Of a DNA stretch of 55,243 bases, positions 7,403 through 16,537 are shown one piece after another (the first letter of the stretch is position 1; every line of letters starts with the position of its first letter). Origin of the DNA: Chthoniobacterales bacterium (lineage in GTDB: Bacteria > Verrucomicrobiota > Verrucomicrobiia > Chthoniobacterales > Terrimicrobiaceae). Made by a program: the position numbers and the translations under genes. The DNA lies in contig JACSRU010000117.1 in NCBI GenBank assembly GCA_014879575.1, forward strand, positions 1 to 55,243, read 5' to 3'. The notes under the pieces were generated by a model that was not told the DNA's origin, made no database searches, and saw only the letters and a program-made list of their open reading frames with translations.

Positions 7403-8210
7403 GATGCGGGCCCCGGGACGATCTTCCACGGATGGCAACCACCGCGAGGAGGCCCGCGCCAAGCAACGCGAGGCTGGAAGGCTCGGGGATAACCGTCCAC
7501 GAATAATTCACCGTGGCGGCTGTAAAGTTGGTATCCTTGGTGGCGGCGAGGGCCGCAGCATCGTATTGGGCATAACCTGTCCCGCCCGTAAAGACTTCGT
7601 TCGCGATGAACACCTCGAATGTCGCCGTGTAGGTTCCGGCAAGCTCCGTGGAGGGCAGCGTAAAGTAGCTATGCCACATCGAACCATTCCAGAGCACCTG
7701 GGAGCCGACGCTCGAGAAGATCTGATCCCACCGGTTTTGGGAATTCACGTAGTTGTAGGATTCCATTGACGAGGACGAGACGGAAGTCAGCTTGATACCA
7801 AGCGATTTTCCGGTCGGCAGGTTCGCCTGTCCCATCATTGGCATCGCCATGAACGTGAAACCATACTGGTTGTTGAAGCGGTCTCCATTGCCGGCGTTGG
7901 CAAGGGGGGTTCCTCCAACTCCCACCGGGGAGCCGATATCATTCCGCCAGCCGGCCGTATCGGCAAACCAACTCCCCGGACTCCACTCCTCCAGGGTGGA
8001 GAGGATTGGCGTGGCGCCCGGATTAAAGCTGATCGAGAGCGTGCCGGTCGTCGGATTCATGTTGTCGTCCGCGTTCGTGATTGTGACCATCGGCATTTTC
8101 ATTCCGCCCTGATCGTCAGGACCGGGGACGGCCGAAATCTGTCCGGCTTGTGTGGAAACTGCGCCCAGCCACATGGCTGCGGCAACAAAGAGAGAAAGTG
8201 ATTTTTTCAT
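7395..8210 (-). CDS. PEP-CTERM sorting-domain protein
   Basis: This is a 271-residue exported protein. The ATG at 8210 starts a good signal peptide (MKKSLSLFVAAAMWLGAVSTQAG). The C-terminus is a textbook PEP-CTERM anchor: V-I-P-E-P-S, a transmembrane stretch (SLALLGAGLLAVVAI) and an Arg-rich tail (RGRSSRG). Such proteins are processed by exosortase and usually placed at the cell surface or in the exopolysaccharide matrix. The body (about residues 25-235) is beta-rich and Gly/Thr/Ser-rich with no recognised enzyme motif. No exosortase gene is in the window. The longer frame to 8297 lacks support, because the signal peptide fixes the start. Confidence 0.82.
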   Translation of the reverse strand: MKKSLSLFVAAAMWLGAVSTQAGQISAVPGPDDQGGMKMPMVTITNADDNMNPTTGTLSISFNPGATPILSTLEEWSPGSWFADTAGWRNDIGSPVGVGGTPLANAGNGDRFNNQYGFTFMAMPMMGQANLPTGKSLGIKLTSVSSSSMESYNYVNSQNRWDQIFSSVGSQVLWNGSMWHSYFTLPSTELAGTYTATFEVFIANEVFTGGTGYAQYDAAALAATKDTNFTAATVNYSWTVIPEPSSLALLGAGLLAVVAIRGRSSRGPHHG

Positions 8211-8280
8211 AGAGTGTATTCGATTGGCTTCATGCGCTGAAGAGACCCCGGGCGTTGCCGGGTTGGTGGGATGTCCCCTC

Positions 8281-8323
8281 GGAGATTCCCGAAGCACGGT
8301 CCGAAATTCGGACAGGAATCTCC
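8281..8323. promoter_or_regulatory. Nested palindrome upstream of PEP-CTERM gene
   Basis: GGAGATTCC (8281-8289) and GGAATCTCC (8315-8323) are perfect inverted repeats. Inside them GTCCGAA and TTCGGAC (8299-8313) form a second perfect 7-base dyad around one A. The element sits 70 bases before the PEP-CTERM start and 74 bases after the CxxC-protein stop. It has no T-run in either direction, so an operator or leader-RNA structure is as likely as a terminator. Confidence 0.5.
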
Positions 8324-8396
8324 GCGCGATGGCGTGAGGCCGGAACTCAGGATCCGGCTTGGAGAATATCCAGGAGCGGAATGCCCCTGCGATGTG

Positions 8397-8780
8397 TTAG
8401 GCCGCTATGGGAACCGGCGCGGGAGGTGGCAGGGACCGCGTGGCGGCCACCACATCAATACCAGGCGGATAAGAAAAATCGGCTCGCCCCGGTCGGGGAG
8501 CCTCCGCCTTGGCACAACCAAAAAATTTGTCAAATTTCATGTCCGACGTGAGCGTCGCCGGCAAACGCGATTCCTTTTCCTTGGCGGACTCGATTTTCCG
8601 GCACATTTTGCACGGCGCCTTCCCGCTGAACGTCTTTTCCAGCGCCACAACCAACGGGGTGTCCTTCGAGTATTTGATCACCATGCCCGTCCAGGCCACC
8701 GTCTGCAGGACAGCCCAATGCCCGCCAGCAATGGAAAACATTGCCAGAAAAAGCAGCGGATATCCGGTCAGTCGAAACAT
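8397..8780 (-). CDS. Small membrane protein with CKMC motif
   Basis: This 127-residue protein has an N-terminal transmembrane or signal-anchor segment (YPLLFLAMFSIAGGHWAVLQ). The middle region, FSGKAPCKMCRKIESAKEKE, contains a CxxC pair followed by a charged helix. A second Cys (FFGCAK) lies at about residue 88. The C-terminus is Pro/Ala-rich. I recall similar short proteins with P-C-x-M-C-x-x-I as conserved hypotheticals in Verrucomicrobiota, but know no function. A metal- or redox-binding role is a guess from the CxxC. It follows rng in the same direction after a 70-base gap. Confidence 0.6.
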   Translation of the reverse strand: MFRLTGYPLLFLAMFSIAGGHWAVLQTVAWTGMVIKYSKDTPLVVALEKTFSGKAPCKMCRKIESAKEKESRLPATLTSDMKFDKFFGCAKAEAPRPGRADFSYPPGIDVVAATRSLPPPAPVPIAA

Positions 8781-8850
8781 CGGGAAAAATCCATGCCGAT
8801 TTTCATGCGCCTCGTCAACACTTCTCAGAAAGTATTTCGCGGCCGTCGGA

Positions 8851-10431
8851 TCACGGCTTCAATTCCTCGCCGGTCAGGGCGTTTGTGATGAGAAATTTTT
8901 CCTGGTGAAACGTGGGGTCGGCGCGGAAGGAAAGCCGTCCGGCATATCGCCGCTCAATTTCGATGAGGTGGTCTTCGTCCGCCGTCCGCAGTCGGTTAAG
9001 GAGATCGGGATGCACGGTGATTTTGATTTCGTGAATCGTATCCTGATGCTTGCGCATGACCGAGTGGAGGACGCGCTGGAGCTCGACGCTCATGGTCATC
9101 GGGCTCTTGATGTGTCCCTTCCCATGACAATGCGGACACGGCACAAAGACGGCACTCGAGAGGCTCTCGTTGGCGCGCTGCCGGGTCATTTCCATCAATC
9201 CAAGCTGCGAGATCGGCAGGACATGCGTGCGGGCCTTGTCGCGCTTGAGATGTTCCCTGATGCGCTGATAAACCGCCTGCTGGTCCTTGCGGCTCTTCAT
9301 GTCGATGAAATCCGCGACAATCAATCCCCCGATATTGCGCAGGCGCAACTGGCGGGCAATTTCATCCGCCGCCTCCAGATTGGTCTGAAGAAGCGTTTTT
9401 TCCATGTCCCGAACACCCTTGTTGCGCCCGGTGTTGACATCCACGGCGATCATCGCCTCCGTCTCGTCAATGACAATATAGCCCCCGCAGGGCAGCCAGA
9501 CCTGACGGTGGAATGCCGCGTCGATCTGGGCCTGCACGCCAAAACAATCGAAAATCGGCTGGGCCCCGCTGTAGTGTTGGATGGATTTTTTGGCGCGTTT
9601 GGAAACCTGTCCGACGAGGCCCTGCATGCGTTCCGCGGCCTTGGCATCGTCCACGATCACGGCATCCACCTCGTCGGTGAGAAAATCCCGCACCGTGCGG
9701 TCAATGAGATCGGGCTCCTCAAACAGGCAGGCGGGCGCTTTTTTCTCCTCGAGTCCGGTCTGGATCGAGGCCCATTGTTCGAGAAGAATACTCAGATCCC
9801 GAACAAAATACCTCGCCCGCTGGCCGGCACCGACCGTGCGCATGATCACTCCCATGCCTTCCGGCACCTCGAGTTCGCGAAGAATCTTGCGGAGGCGTTC
9901 CCGTTCCTTCGGATCGTCGATCTTGCGCGAAATGCCGAACTGGTCGTTAAACGGCATCAGAACTAGGTACCTGCCGGCCAAGCTGATGTCCGTCGTGATG
10001 CGGGGCCCCTTGTTGCTAATGGGACCTTTTTTGACCTGGACAAGAATGTCCGATCCCACGGGATAGATATTCGGAACGTCCTTGTGCGTAATGCGCGGCG
10101 CCTTTTTCTTCTTGCCCTCCCCTCCCCGGTTGATGGTTTCGATCCCGCTGTCGAGGGCCGCCGGGATGGCGTCCCAAAACTGAAGAAACGCATTTTTCTC
10201 AAAGCCGATGTCCACAAACATCGCCTTGATGCCGGATTCAATGTTCCGAACGCGCCCCTTGTAGATGCCGCCGACAATATTGCGGTCGGTTTCCCGCTCG
10301 ATCGTATATTCCTCGAGCCGGTTGTTCTCGAGGAGTGCCACCCGTTTCTCGAGGCGCTCGCAGCTCACGATCAGCTTGATCCCCGTCGATTTTTTCCGGA
10401 GTCCCAAAATTCTTTTTACGGTGTCTATCAT
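8851..10431 (-). CDS. rng: Ribonuclease E/G family protein
   Basis: This is an endoribonuclease of the RNase G/E family, acting on rRNA precursors and mRNA decay, 526 residues from the ATG at 10431. In order: a small N-terminal segment, an S1 RNA-binding domain (about residues 50-170, from IYKGRVRNIESGIKAMFVDIG), the RNase H-like and DNase I-like catalytic region with AVDVNTGRN and IVADFIDM carrying the metal-binding aspartates, and the zinc-link CPHCHGKGH. There is no long C-terminal degradosome scaffold, so it is of RNase G size. It is the last gene of the mreB-mreC-mreD-mrdA train; rng also follows mreBCD in E. coli, so the linkage is old. Confidence 0.93.
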   Translation of the reverse strand: MIDTVKRILGLRKKSTGIKLIVSCERLEKRVALLENNRLEEYTIERETDRNIVGGIYKGRVRNIESGIKAMFVDIGFEKNAFLQFWDAIPAALDSGIETINRGGEGKKKKAPRITHKDVPNIYPVGSDILVQVKKGPISNKGPRITTDISLAGRYLVLMPFNDQFGISRKIDDPKERERLRKILRELEVPEGMGVIMRTVGAGQRARYFVRDLSILLEQWASIQTGLEEKKAPACLFEEPDLIDRTVRDFLTDEVDAVIVDDAKAAERMQGLVGQVSKRAKKSIQHYSGAQPIFDCFGVQAQIDAAFHRQVWLPCGGYIVIDETEAMIAVDVNTGRNKGVRDMEKTLLQTNLEAADEIARQLRLRNIGGLIVADFIDMKSRKDQQAVYQRIREHLKRDKARTHVLPISQLGLMEMTRQRANESLSSAVFVPCPHCHGKGHIKSPMTMSVELQRVLHSVMRKHQDTIHEIKITVHPDLLNRLRTADEDHLIEIERRYAGRLSFRADPTFHQEKFLITNALTGEELKP

Positions 10432-10480
10432 TTGAAGGTTTTCTGTTATTGGCGTGCCGGGCGCGCCATGATGAGGTTGT

Positions 10481-12700
10481 TCACCGGCGGTTTTGCGGAG
10501 GAGGTTTCTGCGAACGGTTTCCCCCGTCGCTTTTCTCCTTTTTTCCACCGAGGAAATTGAAAAATTTCTGGAGGGCATTTGGTTTGCGCTCCTGATTTTT
10601 GACGCGACCGCGCTCATCGGCCTCCTGGCGGACGTTTGGCTGGGCGGCGGGTTGGATTTCCTGGGCTGTCGCGGTGGCATCCGATGCGCTCCCGACCTCT
10701 CCGTCGTCACCCACGGTGGTTGCCGCCGGGATCTCGCGTCCAAAATCAATGCTCTCCACGAAAAGAAAATTGCCCTTGGCCGGTTCCAGAGCGGCCAATT
10801 GGGGAGTCTCTCCGCCATTTTCCATATTCAGGATATCTTCGAGAATTTTTGCCGCAATTGGCGCGGAGACTCCGCCGCCGGACTTGGCACCCTGGACAAA
10901 TGTCACCACCACATATCTCGGATTTTCATATGGAGCGAAAGAGATGAACCAGGTGTGATTATCCTTCACTCCGGAGCGAGTGAACTGCGCCGTGCCTGTC
11001 TTTCCCGCCACTTCGAAGTCCTTGATTCTCGCGCGTCCGGCCGTTCCGCCGCCTTCATTCACCACCTTCCACATCCCGCGGCGCACCTTTTCCACCTGTT
11101 CGGCGGTGAGTCCGGCATCGGTGAGCAGGTTGCTCCGGACGCGGGCCGGAGTCTGCGCGACGACCGTCCCGTCCTGGGCCAGAATTCGATCAACCAGACG
11201 GGGATAGTAAACGGTGCCGCCATTTGCAACCGCCGCAGCGACCATTGCCATCTGCAGCGGCGTGGCAAGCACATCGCCCTGTCCAATGGACGTATTGGCG
11301 GTAAGCCCGGAGGTCCACCGGGCCCGGGGGTTGATGCTCGCCAGCCATTCCTTGCCGGGCAAAACCCCGGGCGCCTCACCGGAAAGTGGAATGCCGGACT
11401 TTTGCCCCAGCCCAAGCTGGTGGCCGACCTCATCAATCTGCTCGATGCTGGCCGCATTTCCATATTGGTAGAAAAAGGCATTGCAGGAATACTTGATCGC
11501 GTCCGAGAGCCCGAGAGTCCCATGAGAACCGCCCTTGTCGGCGATCCAGCATTTCATGTATTTGTCGCCGTAGGTCACCCCCCCCGAACAGGTAAATGTT
11601 CGCCCGCCAACCCCGGCCTTGAGTCCGGCAAGCGCAATGGGAATTTTGTAGGTCGAACCGGGCGCATAGGCACTGATCGCCCGGTTGAGAAGCGGATTCG
11701 TCTCGTCGTTGATCAGATCTTTCCAATCCAGTGACGGAATGGAGGGGATGAAGACATTGGGATCGTAGGAAGGCACCGAGGCCATCGCCAAAATGTCGCC
11801 ATTCTGGGGATTCACGACGACCGCCGCCCCACGACCCACCGAACGAAGCGCCTCCTCGGCGAAAAACTGAATTCTGGCATCAATCGTCAGGAACACGTTA
11901 TTTCCCTGCACCGGCTCCTTGCGATTGACCTCCCCCTCGATCACTCCCTTGACATTGCGCTGGAGAATTCTGGCGCCGGGCTGGCCTTTGAGATAATCGT
12001 TCAGATACAACTCGATCTGCGCCTTGCCCTCCATGTCGGGTTCATAGAAATTGAAGTTCTTCAAGTCCGCGAGTTTGTTGAGGTCGTTCGGCATTCCGAC
12101 GTAGCCAAGAAGATGCGCGGCAAGGGAACCGTAAACATACCAGCGCACCGGCTTGACCGCCACGTTCACGCCCGGCAACCCAAGGTTTTTTTCCGAGAAG
12201 ATGGCCATCTGATCAAATTCCAGATCCTGCCTGTAGCTGTAAGGCACTTCCTGGTTGGTGCGGTAGTGGATCTGGAGGGCGTTCGCGTTGTAGTCCTCGG
12301 CGACACCCAATTCCTCCAACCGGGGAATGACCTCCTCGGAAACAATCTTCACAACATCCGCCTCCTTCAAATCCCGCGGCATGTTATGCACGCGTCCCCG
12401 ATAGCTGAGCATCGGCAGGGATCCCCGGGATTCCCGGTAGGCCCGGACCATGTCAGGCAGGTAGAAATCCACCTCGAAACTCGCGCGATTCTCAACCAAT
12501 TTGATTCCGTTTCTGTCCAGGATCTCCCCCCGCACCGCCGGAATTCTGACCGAGACCTGTGAGCGGTTGCCGATGCGCGCCGTGTATTCCGCGCCCCGAG
12601 CGATCTGGACATACCAAAGCCGAAAGATCAGGCTCGCGAAACCCAGGAGCATGATCAGGCCAAGGAACAGGATGCGGAGGGTGGCGCGGGAACGTCTCAT
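10481..12700 (-). CDS. mrdA: Penicillin-binding protein 2
   Basis: This is the transpeptidase of the elongation (Rod) complex. It has 739 residues: a cytoplasmic N-terminus with one transmembrane helix (ILFLGLIMLLGFASLIF), a dimerisation/pedestal domain (VRGEILDRNG onward), and the transpeptidase domain with Ser349-T-Y-K352, Ser405-C-N407 and Lys567-T-G-T570. The last 100 residues are a Pro/Arg/Lys-rich extension not needed for the fold (RVKNQERKPNALQKF and beyond), longer than in E. coli PBP2. It overlaps mreD by 4 bases, so translation is coupled. Its glycosyltransferase partner RodA is encoded apart, at 29148. Confidence 0.95.
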   Translation of the reverse strand: MRRSRATLRILFLGLIMLLGFASLIFRLWYVQIARGAEYTARIGNRSQVSVRIPAVRGEILDRNGIKLVENRASFEVDFYLPDMVRAYRESRGSLPMLSYRGRVHNMPRDLKEADVVKIVSEEVIPRLEELGVAEDYNANALQIHYRTNQEVPYSYRQDLEFDQMAIFSEKNLGLPGVNVAVKPVRWYVYGSLAAHLLGYVGMPNDLNKLADLKNFNFYEPDMEGKAQIELYLNDYLKGQPGARILQRNVKGVIEGEVNRKEPVQGNNVFLTIDARIQFFAEEALRSVGRGAAVVVNPQNGDILAMASVPSYDPNVFIPSIPSLDWKDLINDETNPLLNRAISAYAPGSTYKIPIALAGLKAGVGGRTFTCSGGVTYGDKYMKCWIADKGGSHGTLGLSDAIKYSCNAFFYQYGNAASIEQIDEVGHQLGLGQKSGIPLSGEAPGVLPGKEWLASINPRARWTSGLTANTSIGQGDVLATPLQMAMVAAAVANGGTVYYPRLVDRILAQDGTVVAQTPARVRSNLLTDAGLTAEQVEKVRRGMWKVVNEGGGTAGRARIKDFEVAGKTGTAQFTRSGVKDNHTWFISFAPYENPRYVVVTFVQGAKSGGGVSAPIAAKILEDILNMENGGETPQLAALEPAKGNFLFVESIDFGREIPAATTVGDDGEVGSASDATATAQEIQPAAQPNVRQEADERGRVKNQERKPNALQKFFNFLGGKKEKSDGGNRSQKPPPQNRR

Positions 12701-13248
12701 GTCCTATAGGTCCGCGTGCGCCACGGCTTCTCGGGAATCAGGGTGGCGAATGGTCTGACAATGACGTGAAGCAGCGGGGCAAAGAGTCCGGCCAGCAGGC
12801 CCGGCGCAAAAATCCTCCAGAGGACTGCGGGGTCGAAGAAAAAACTCTCCCGTCGCAGGGAAATCATCGCGAACTGCATCAGCAAATACGAAGAGGTGCA
12901 AACGATGCTCAGCGGAATCACCGGCCACCAGCGACCACGCAAATAGGAAACCCGAACCCCGTTGGCCATGCATCCGAAAATCACGAAAAAAACAATAGAA
13001 CAGCCCAAGGCGATTTCAACCTGCCCCGCCACGATGTGGAGATACATGAGATCGGAAAGGAATCCGGTGAAGGCGGCCACCACGAGCATCGCGGGAAAGG
13101 GAAGCACCATCGCAGCGTAGCAAAAAATCATTGGCACAAACACCAAACGGGCTCCCTGCAACACATGAATGCCGGGCAGACTCTGCTGGAGCAGAAAGGC
13201 GACAAAGACCCCGAGACAGGTGGCGAGCGCACCGATGACCGGTTTCAT
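12697..13248 (-). CDS. mreD: Rod-shape protein MreD-like
   Basis: This 183-residue polytopic membrane protein has five or six hydrophobic helices (such as VIGALATCLGVFVAFLLQQ and AMLVVAAFTGFLSDLMYL). MreD is poorly conserved, so the call rests on size, hydropathy and its position between mreC and mrdA with 4-base overlaps on both sides. The family acts in the Rod complex with MreB, MreC, RodA and PBP2. Confidence 0.85.
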   Translation of the reverse strand: MKPVIGALATCLGVFVAFLLQQSLPGIHVLQGARLVFVPMIFCYAAMVLPFPAMLVVAAFTGFLSDLMYLHIVAGQVEIALGCSIVFFVIFGCMANGVRVSYLRGRWWPVIPLSIVCTSSYLLMQFAMISLRRESFFFDPAVLWRIFAPGLLAGLFAPLLHVIVRPFATLIPEKPWRTRTYRT

Positions 13249-14054
13249 TTCGCCCCCACGACAACGAACACATCCTCGGTCTGCGAGATGTCCACGGCCG
13301 GCTCCACGAGCGCCTGACCGTCCAGGGGACGTGTTCGAAATTCCTTGATCGTGCCGATCAGGATGCCCGACGGAAAAACCCCGTTGCTGATTCCGGCTGT
13401 GTAAACTTTTTGTCCTGGTTCCAGGGTCGCATTTTTCGTGAGGAAATTCAGTTGCAGGGTTCCCATCGAGCCGCTTTCCTGCACGCGCATTCCCGAAATA
13501 ATCCCCTGTTCGCGGGTGCCCTCGACCTTGGCGGCCACCCGGCAGGTTTCATCCGTAATCAGGACGACAATCGCCTCATTCTTGGAGACGGTTGTCGTCT
13601 TGCCCACCAGTCCGACATCCGTCAGCACAGGCTGGTCGGCTTCGATCCCATCCTCAAAGCCGCGATTGATTTTCACGGTGTTCCACCAGGTGGAGGCATC
13701 GCGGGCGATCACCCGGGCGGCGAGCAGACGGAAGACCGAACGCTCGCGATATTCCAGAGCAAGCCGCAGCCGGTTGTTCTCGGTCTCCAGTTCACGCAGA
13801 AGGTTGTTGGTGGTCAAAAGCACCCGGTTGACTTCGACCAGCTTCCGGTTGTCCGCCTCGACCTCATCGAGGGTTTTGAGTCCCTGACCCATCGAGCCGA
13901 TTTGTTCCTGCACCACCGTCCCGGTCCGCAGGAACGGGGCAAGGAAGGAGAGGAAACTTCCCTGCAGCGACTGTTGCGACGGCGTGGGGAGCACCGAAAG
14001 ATAGACGGCCAGCACAATCACGGCCAGCAGGAGAGCAATGGAAAGTTTCTTCAT
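13245..14054 (-). CDS. mreC: Rod-shape protein MreC
   Basis: The 269-residue protein has a short cytoplasmic start, one transmembrane helix (LSIALLLAVIVLAVYLSVL), a coiled coil at about residues 60-105 (LVEVNRVLLTTNNLLRELETENNRLRLAL), and the two beta-barrel domains typical of MreC. These contain VIARDASTWWNTVKINRG and GLVGKTTTVSKNEAIVVLITD. MreC links cytoplasmic MreB filaments to PBP2 in the periplasm. It starts 30 bases after mreB and overlaps mreD by 4 bases. Confidence 0.95.
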   Translation of the reverse strand: MKKLSIALLLAVIVLAVYLSVLPTPSQQSLQGSFLSFLAPFLRTGTVVQEQIGSMGQGLKTLDEVEADNRKLVEVNRVLLTTNNLLRELETENNRLRLALEYRERSVFRLLAARVIARDASTWWNTVKINRGFEDGIEADQPVLTDVGLVGKTTTVSKNEAIVVLITDETCRVAAKVEGTREQGIISGMRVQESGSMGTLQLNFLTKNATLEPGQKVYTAGISNGVFPSGILIGTIKEFRTRPLDGQALVEPAVDISQTEDVFVVVGAK

Positions 14055-14084
14055 GCAGGGGTCCGGGGCGGAAGCCCCGCGCCA

Positions 14085-15119
14085 TTACGGATGCGGACGC
14101 TCGGAGGAAACCGCCCGGAGGAATTTGATTTCCGACAGGGCGCGTCCGGTCCCCTCTGCCACGGCACTGAGGGGATCTTCGGCCACATGCACGGGCAGTC
14201 CGGTTTCCTCGGCAAGCAGTTTGTCCAATCCCCGCAGGAGAGCGCCCCCGCCGGCAAGCACAAGCCCGCGATCCACCAAATCGGCGGAGAGTTCGGGAGG
14301 ACATCTTTCCAGGGTGATGCGGACGGAGTCCACGATGGTTGAGAGGGGTTCCAAAAGTGCCTCGCGCACCTCCTGTGAGGAAATGGAAATCGTCTTCGGA
14401 AGTCCGGCCACCAGGTCGCGCCCCTTGACCTCCATGGTCACTTCCTTCTCCAGCTTGTAGGCGGAACCAATTTTGATTTTGATTTCCTCGGAGGTGCGTT
14501 CGCCGATCATGAGATTGTAGGCGCGCTTCATATAATTTGCGATCGCCTCGTCGAGTTCATCGCCGGCCACGCGCACGCTCCGGCTGAAGACGATGCCGCT
14601 CAGCGAAATGAGGGCAACTTCCGTGGTGCCCCCGCCGATGTCGATAATCATGTTGCCTGCGGCGTCCTGAACCGGAAGGCCGACCCCGATCGCGGCCGCC
14701 ATCGGCTCTTCGATCAGATACACCTCCCGCGCACCGGCGTGGGTGGCGGATTCCTTCACCGCCCGTTTCTCCACTTCGGTGATTCCGCTGGGCACCGCAA
14801 TGACCACGCGCGGACGAACCATGCGGCGGCGATTGTGAACCTTGCTGATAAAATGCCGGAGCATCGCCTGCGTGATTTCGAAGTCGGCAATCACGCCATC
14901 CTTGAGAGGGCGGATCGCCACGATGTTGCCGGGGGTGCGGCCGAGCATGCGCTTGGCCTCGTCCCCGACGGCGAGCACCCGGGTGGTGCCCTGTTGAACG
15001 GCTACGACAGACGGCTCGCGCAGCACAATCCCGTGGTCTTTGACATACACGAGCGTGTTTGCGGTCCCCAGGTCGATGCCTATGTCGTTGGAAAAAAATC
15101 CCAGTAGGTTGTCAAACAT
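14085..15119 (-). CDS. mreB: Rod-shape actin homologue MreB
   Basis: The 344 residues are a full-length MreB. Phosphate-1 loop [14 protein letters not shown], phosphate-2 loop [15 protein letters not shown], the [16 protein letters not shown] connecting segment and the adenosine loop [15 protein letters not shown] are all present. The ATG at 15119 begins [14 protein letters not shown]; the upstream open frame to 15293 has no family counterpart. It heads a five-gene train (mreB, mreC, mreD, mrdA, rng). It lies 183 bases after leuB, so it probably has its own promoter, though no near-consensus pair was found. Confidence 0.97.
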   Translation of the reverse strand: MFDNLLGFFSNDIGIDLGTANTLVYVKDHGIVLREPSVVAVQQGTTRVLAVGDEAKRMLGRTPGNIVAIRPLKDGVIADFEITQAMLRHFISKVHNRRRMVRPRVVIAVPSGITEVEKRAVKESATHAGAREVYLIEEPMAAAIGVGLPVQDAAGNMIIDIGGGTTEVALISLSGIVFSRSVRVAGDELDEAIANYMKRAYNLMIGERTSEEIKIKIGSAYKLEKEVTMEVKGRDLVAGLPKTISISSQEVREALLEPLSTIVDSVRITLERCPPELSADLVDRGLVLAGGGALLRGLDKLLAEETGLPVHVAEDPLSAVAEGTGRALSEIKFLRAVSSERPHP

Positions 15120-15302
15120 CAGATATGGATTCGAATGAAGGTAAAGTGTTGATTTGGAAGCAGAGTTCCCGCTCCGCCCCCGTCGCCAAGCGGCGGGCAG
15201 GACTGCCAGAGGGATCAAATTGGTTTTCCAAAGCCCCTGCGTCAAGGCTATCCTTGCCAATCTTCCGGATTTTTTCCCGCGGGGGGGCGGCAAGGCAGGG
15301 GA
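15120..15302. other. Intergenic gap before mreB
   Basis: These 183 bases lie between the leuB stop and mreB. A short dyad (CAAGG/CCTTG at about 15241-15260) and TTGACG on the minus strand are visible, but no matching -10 box. No gene or RNA was recognised. Confidence 0.4.
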
Positions 15303-16415
<1,113 letters not shown>

Positions 16416-16537
16416 CTAAGCCGGAGCCCATCGCGGAAGCAAGCCTGATGGAGCCCGAACAGATCCGACGGGCAGCAAAAAAATCCTCAAGAAAGGTCTT
16501 TACGGTCCTTCCGCCGTTGCAAACAGTGACGGCTCCC

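Noticed and set aside
8509-9966. A 485-residue plus-strand frame
   Set aside because: It is antisense to rng, with no family-like motifs; GC-rich codon bias leaves long shadow frames.
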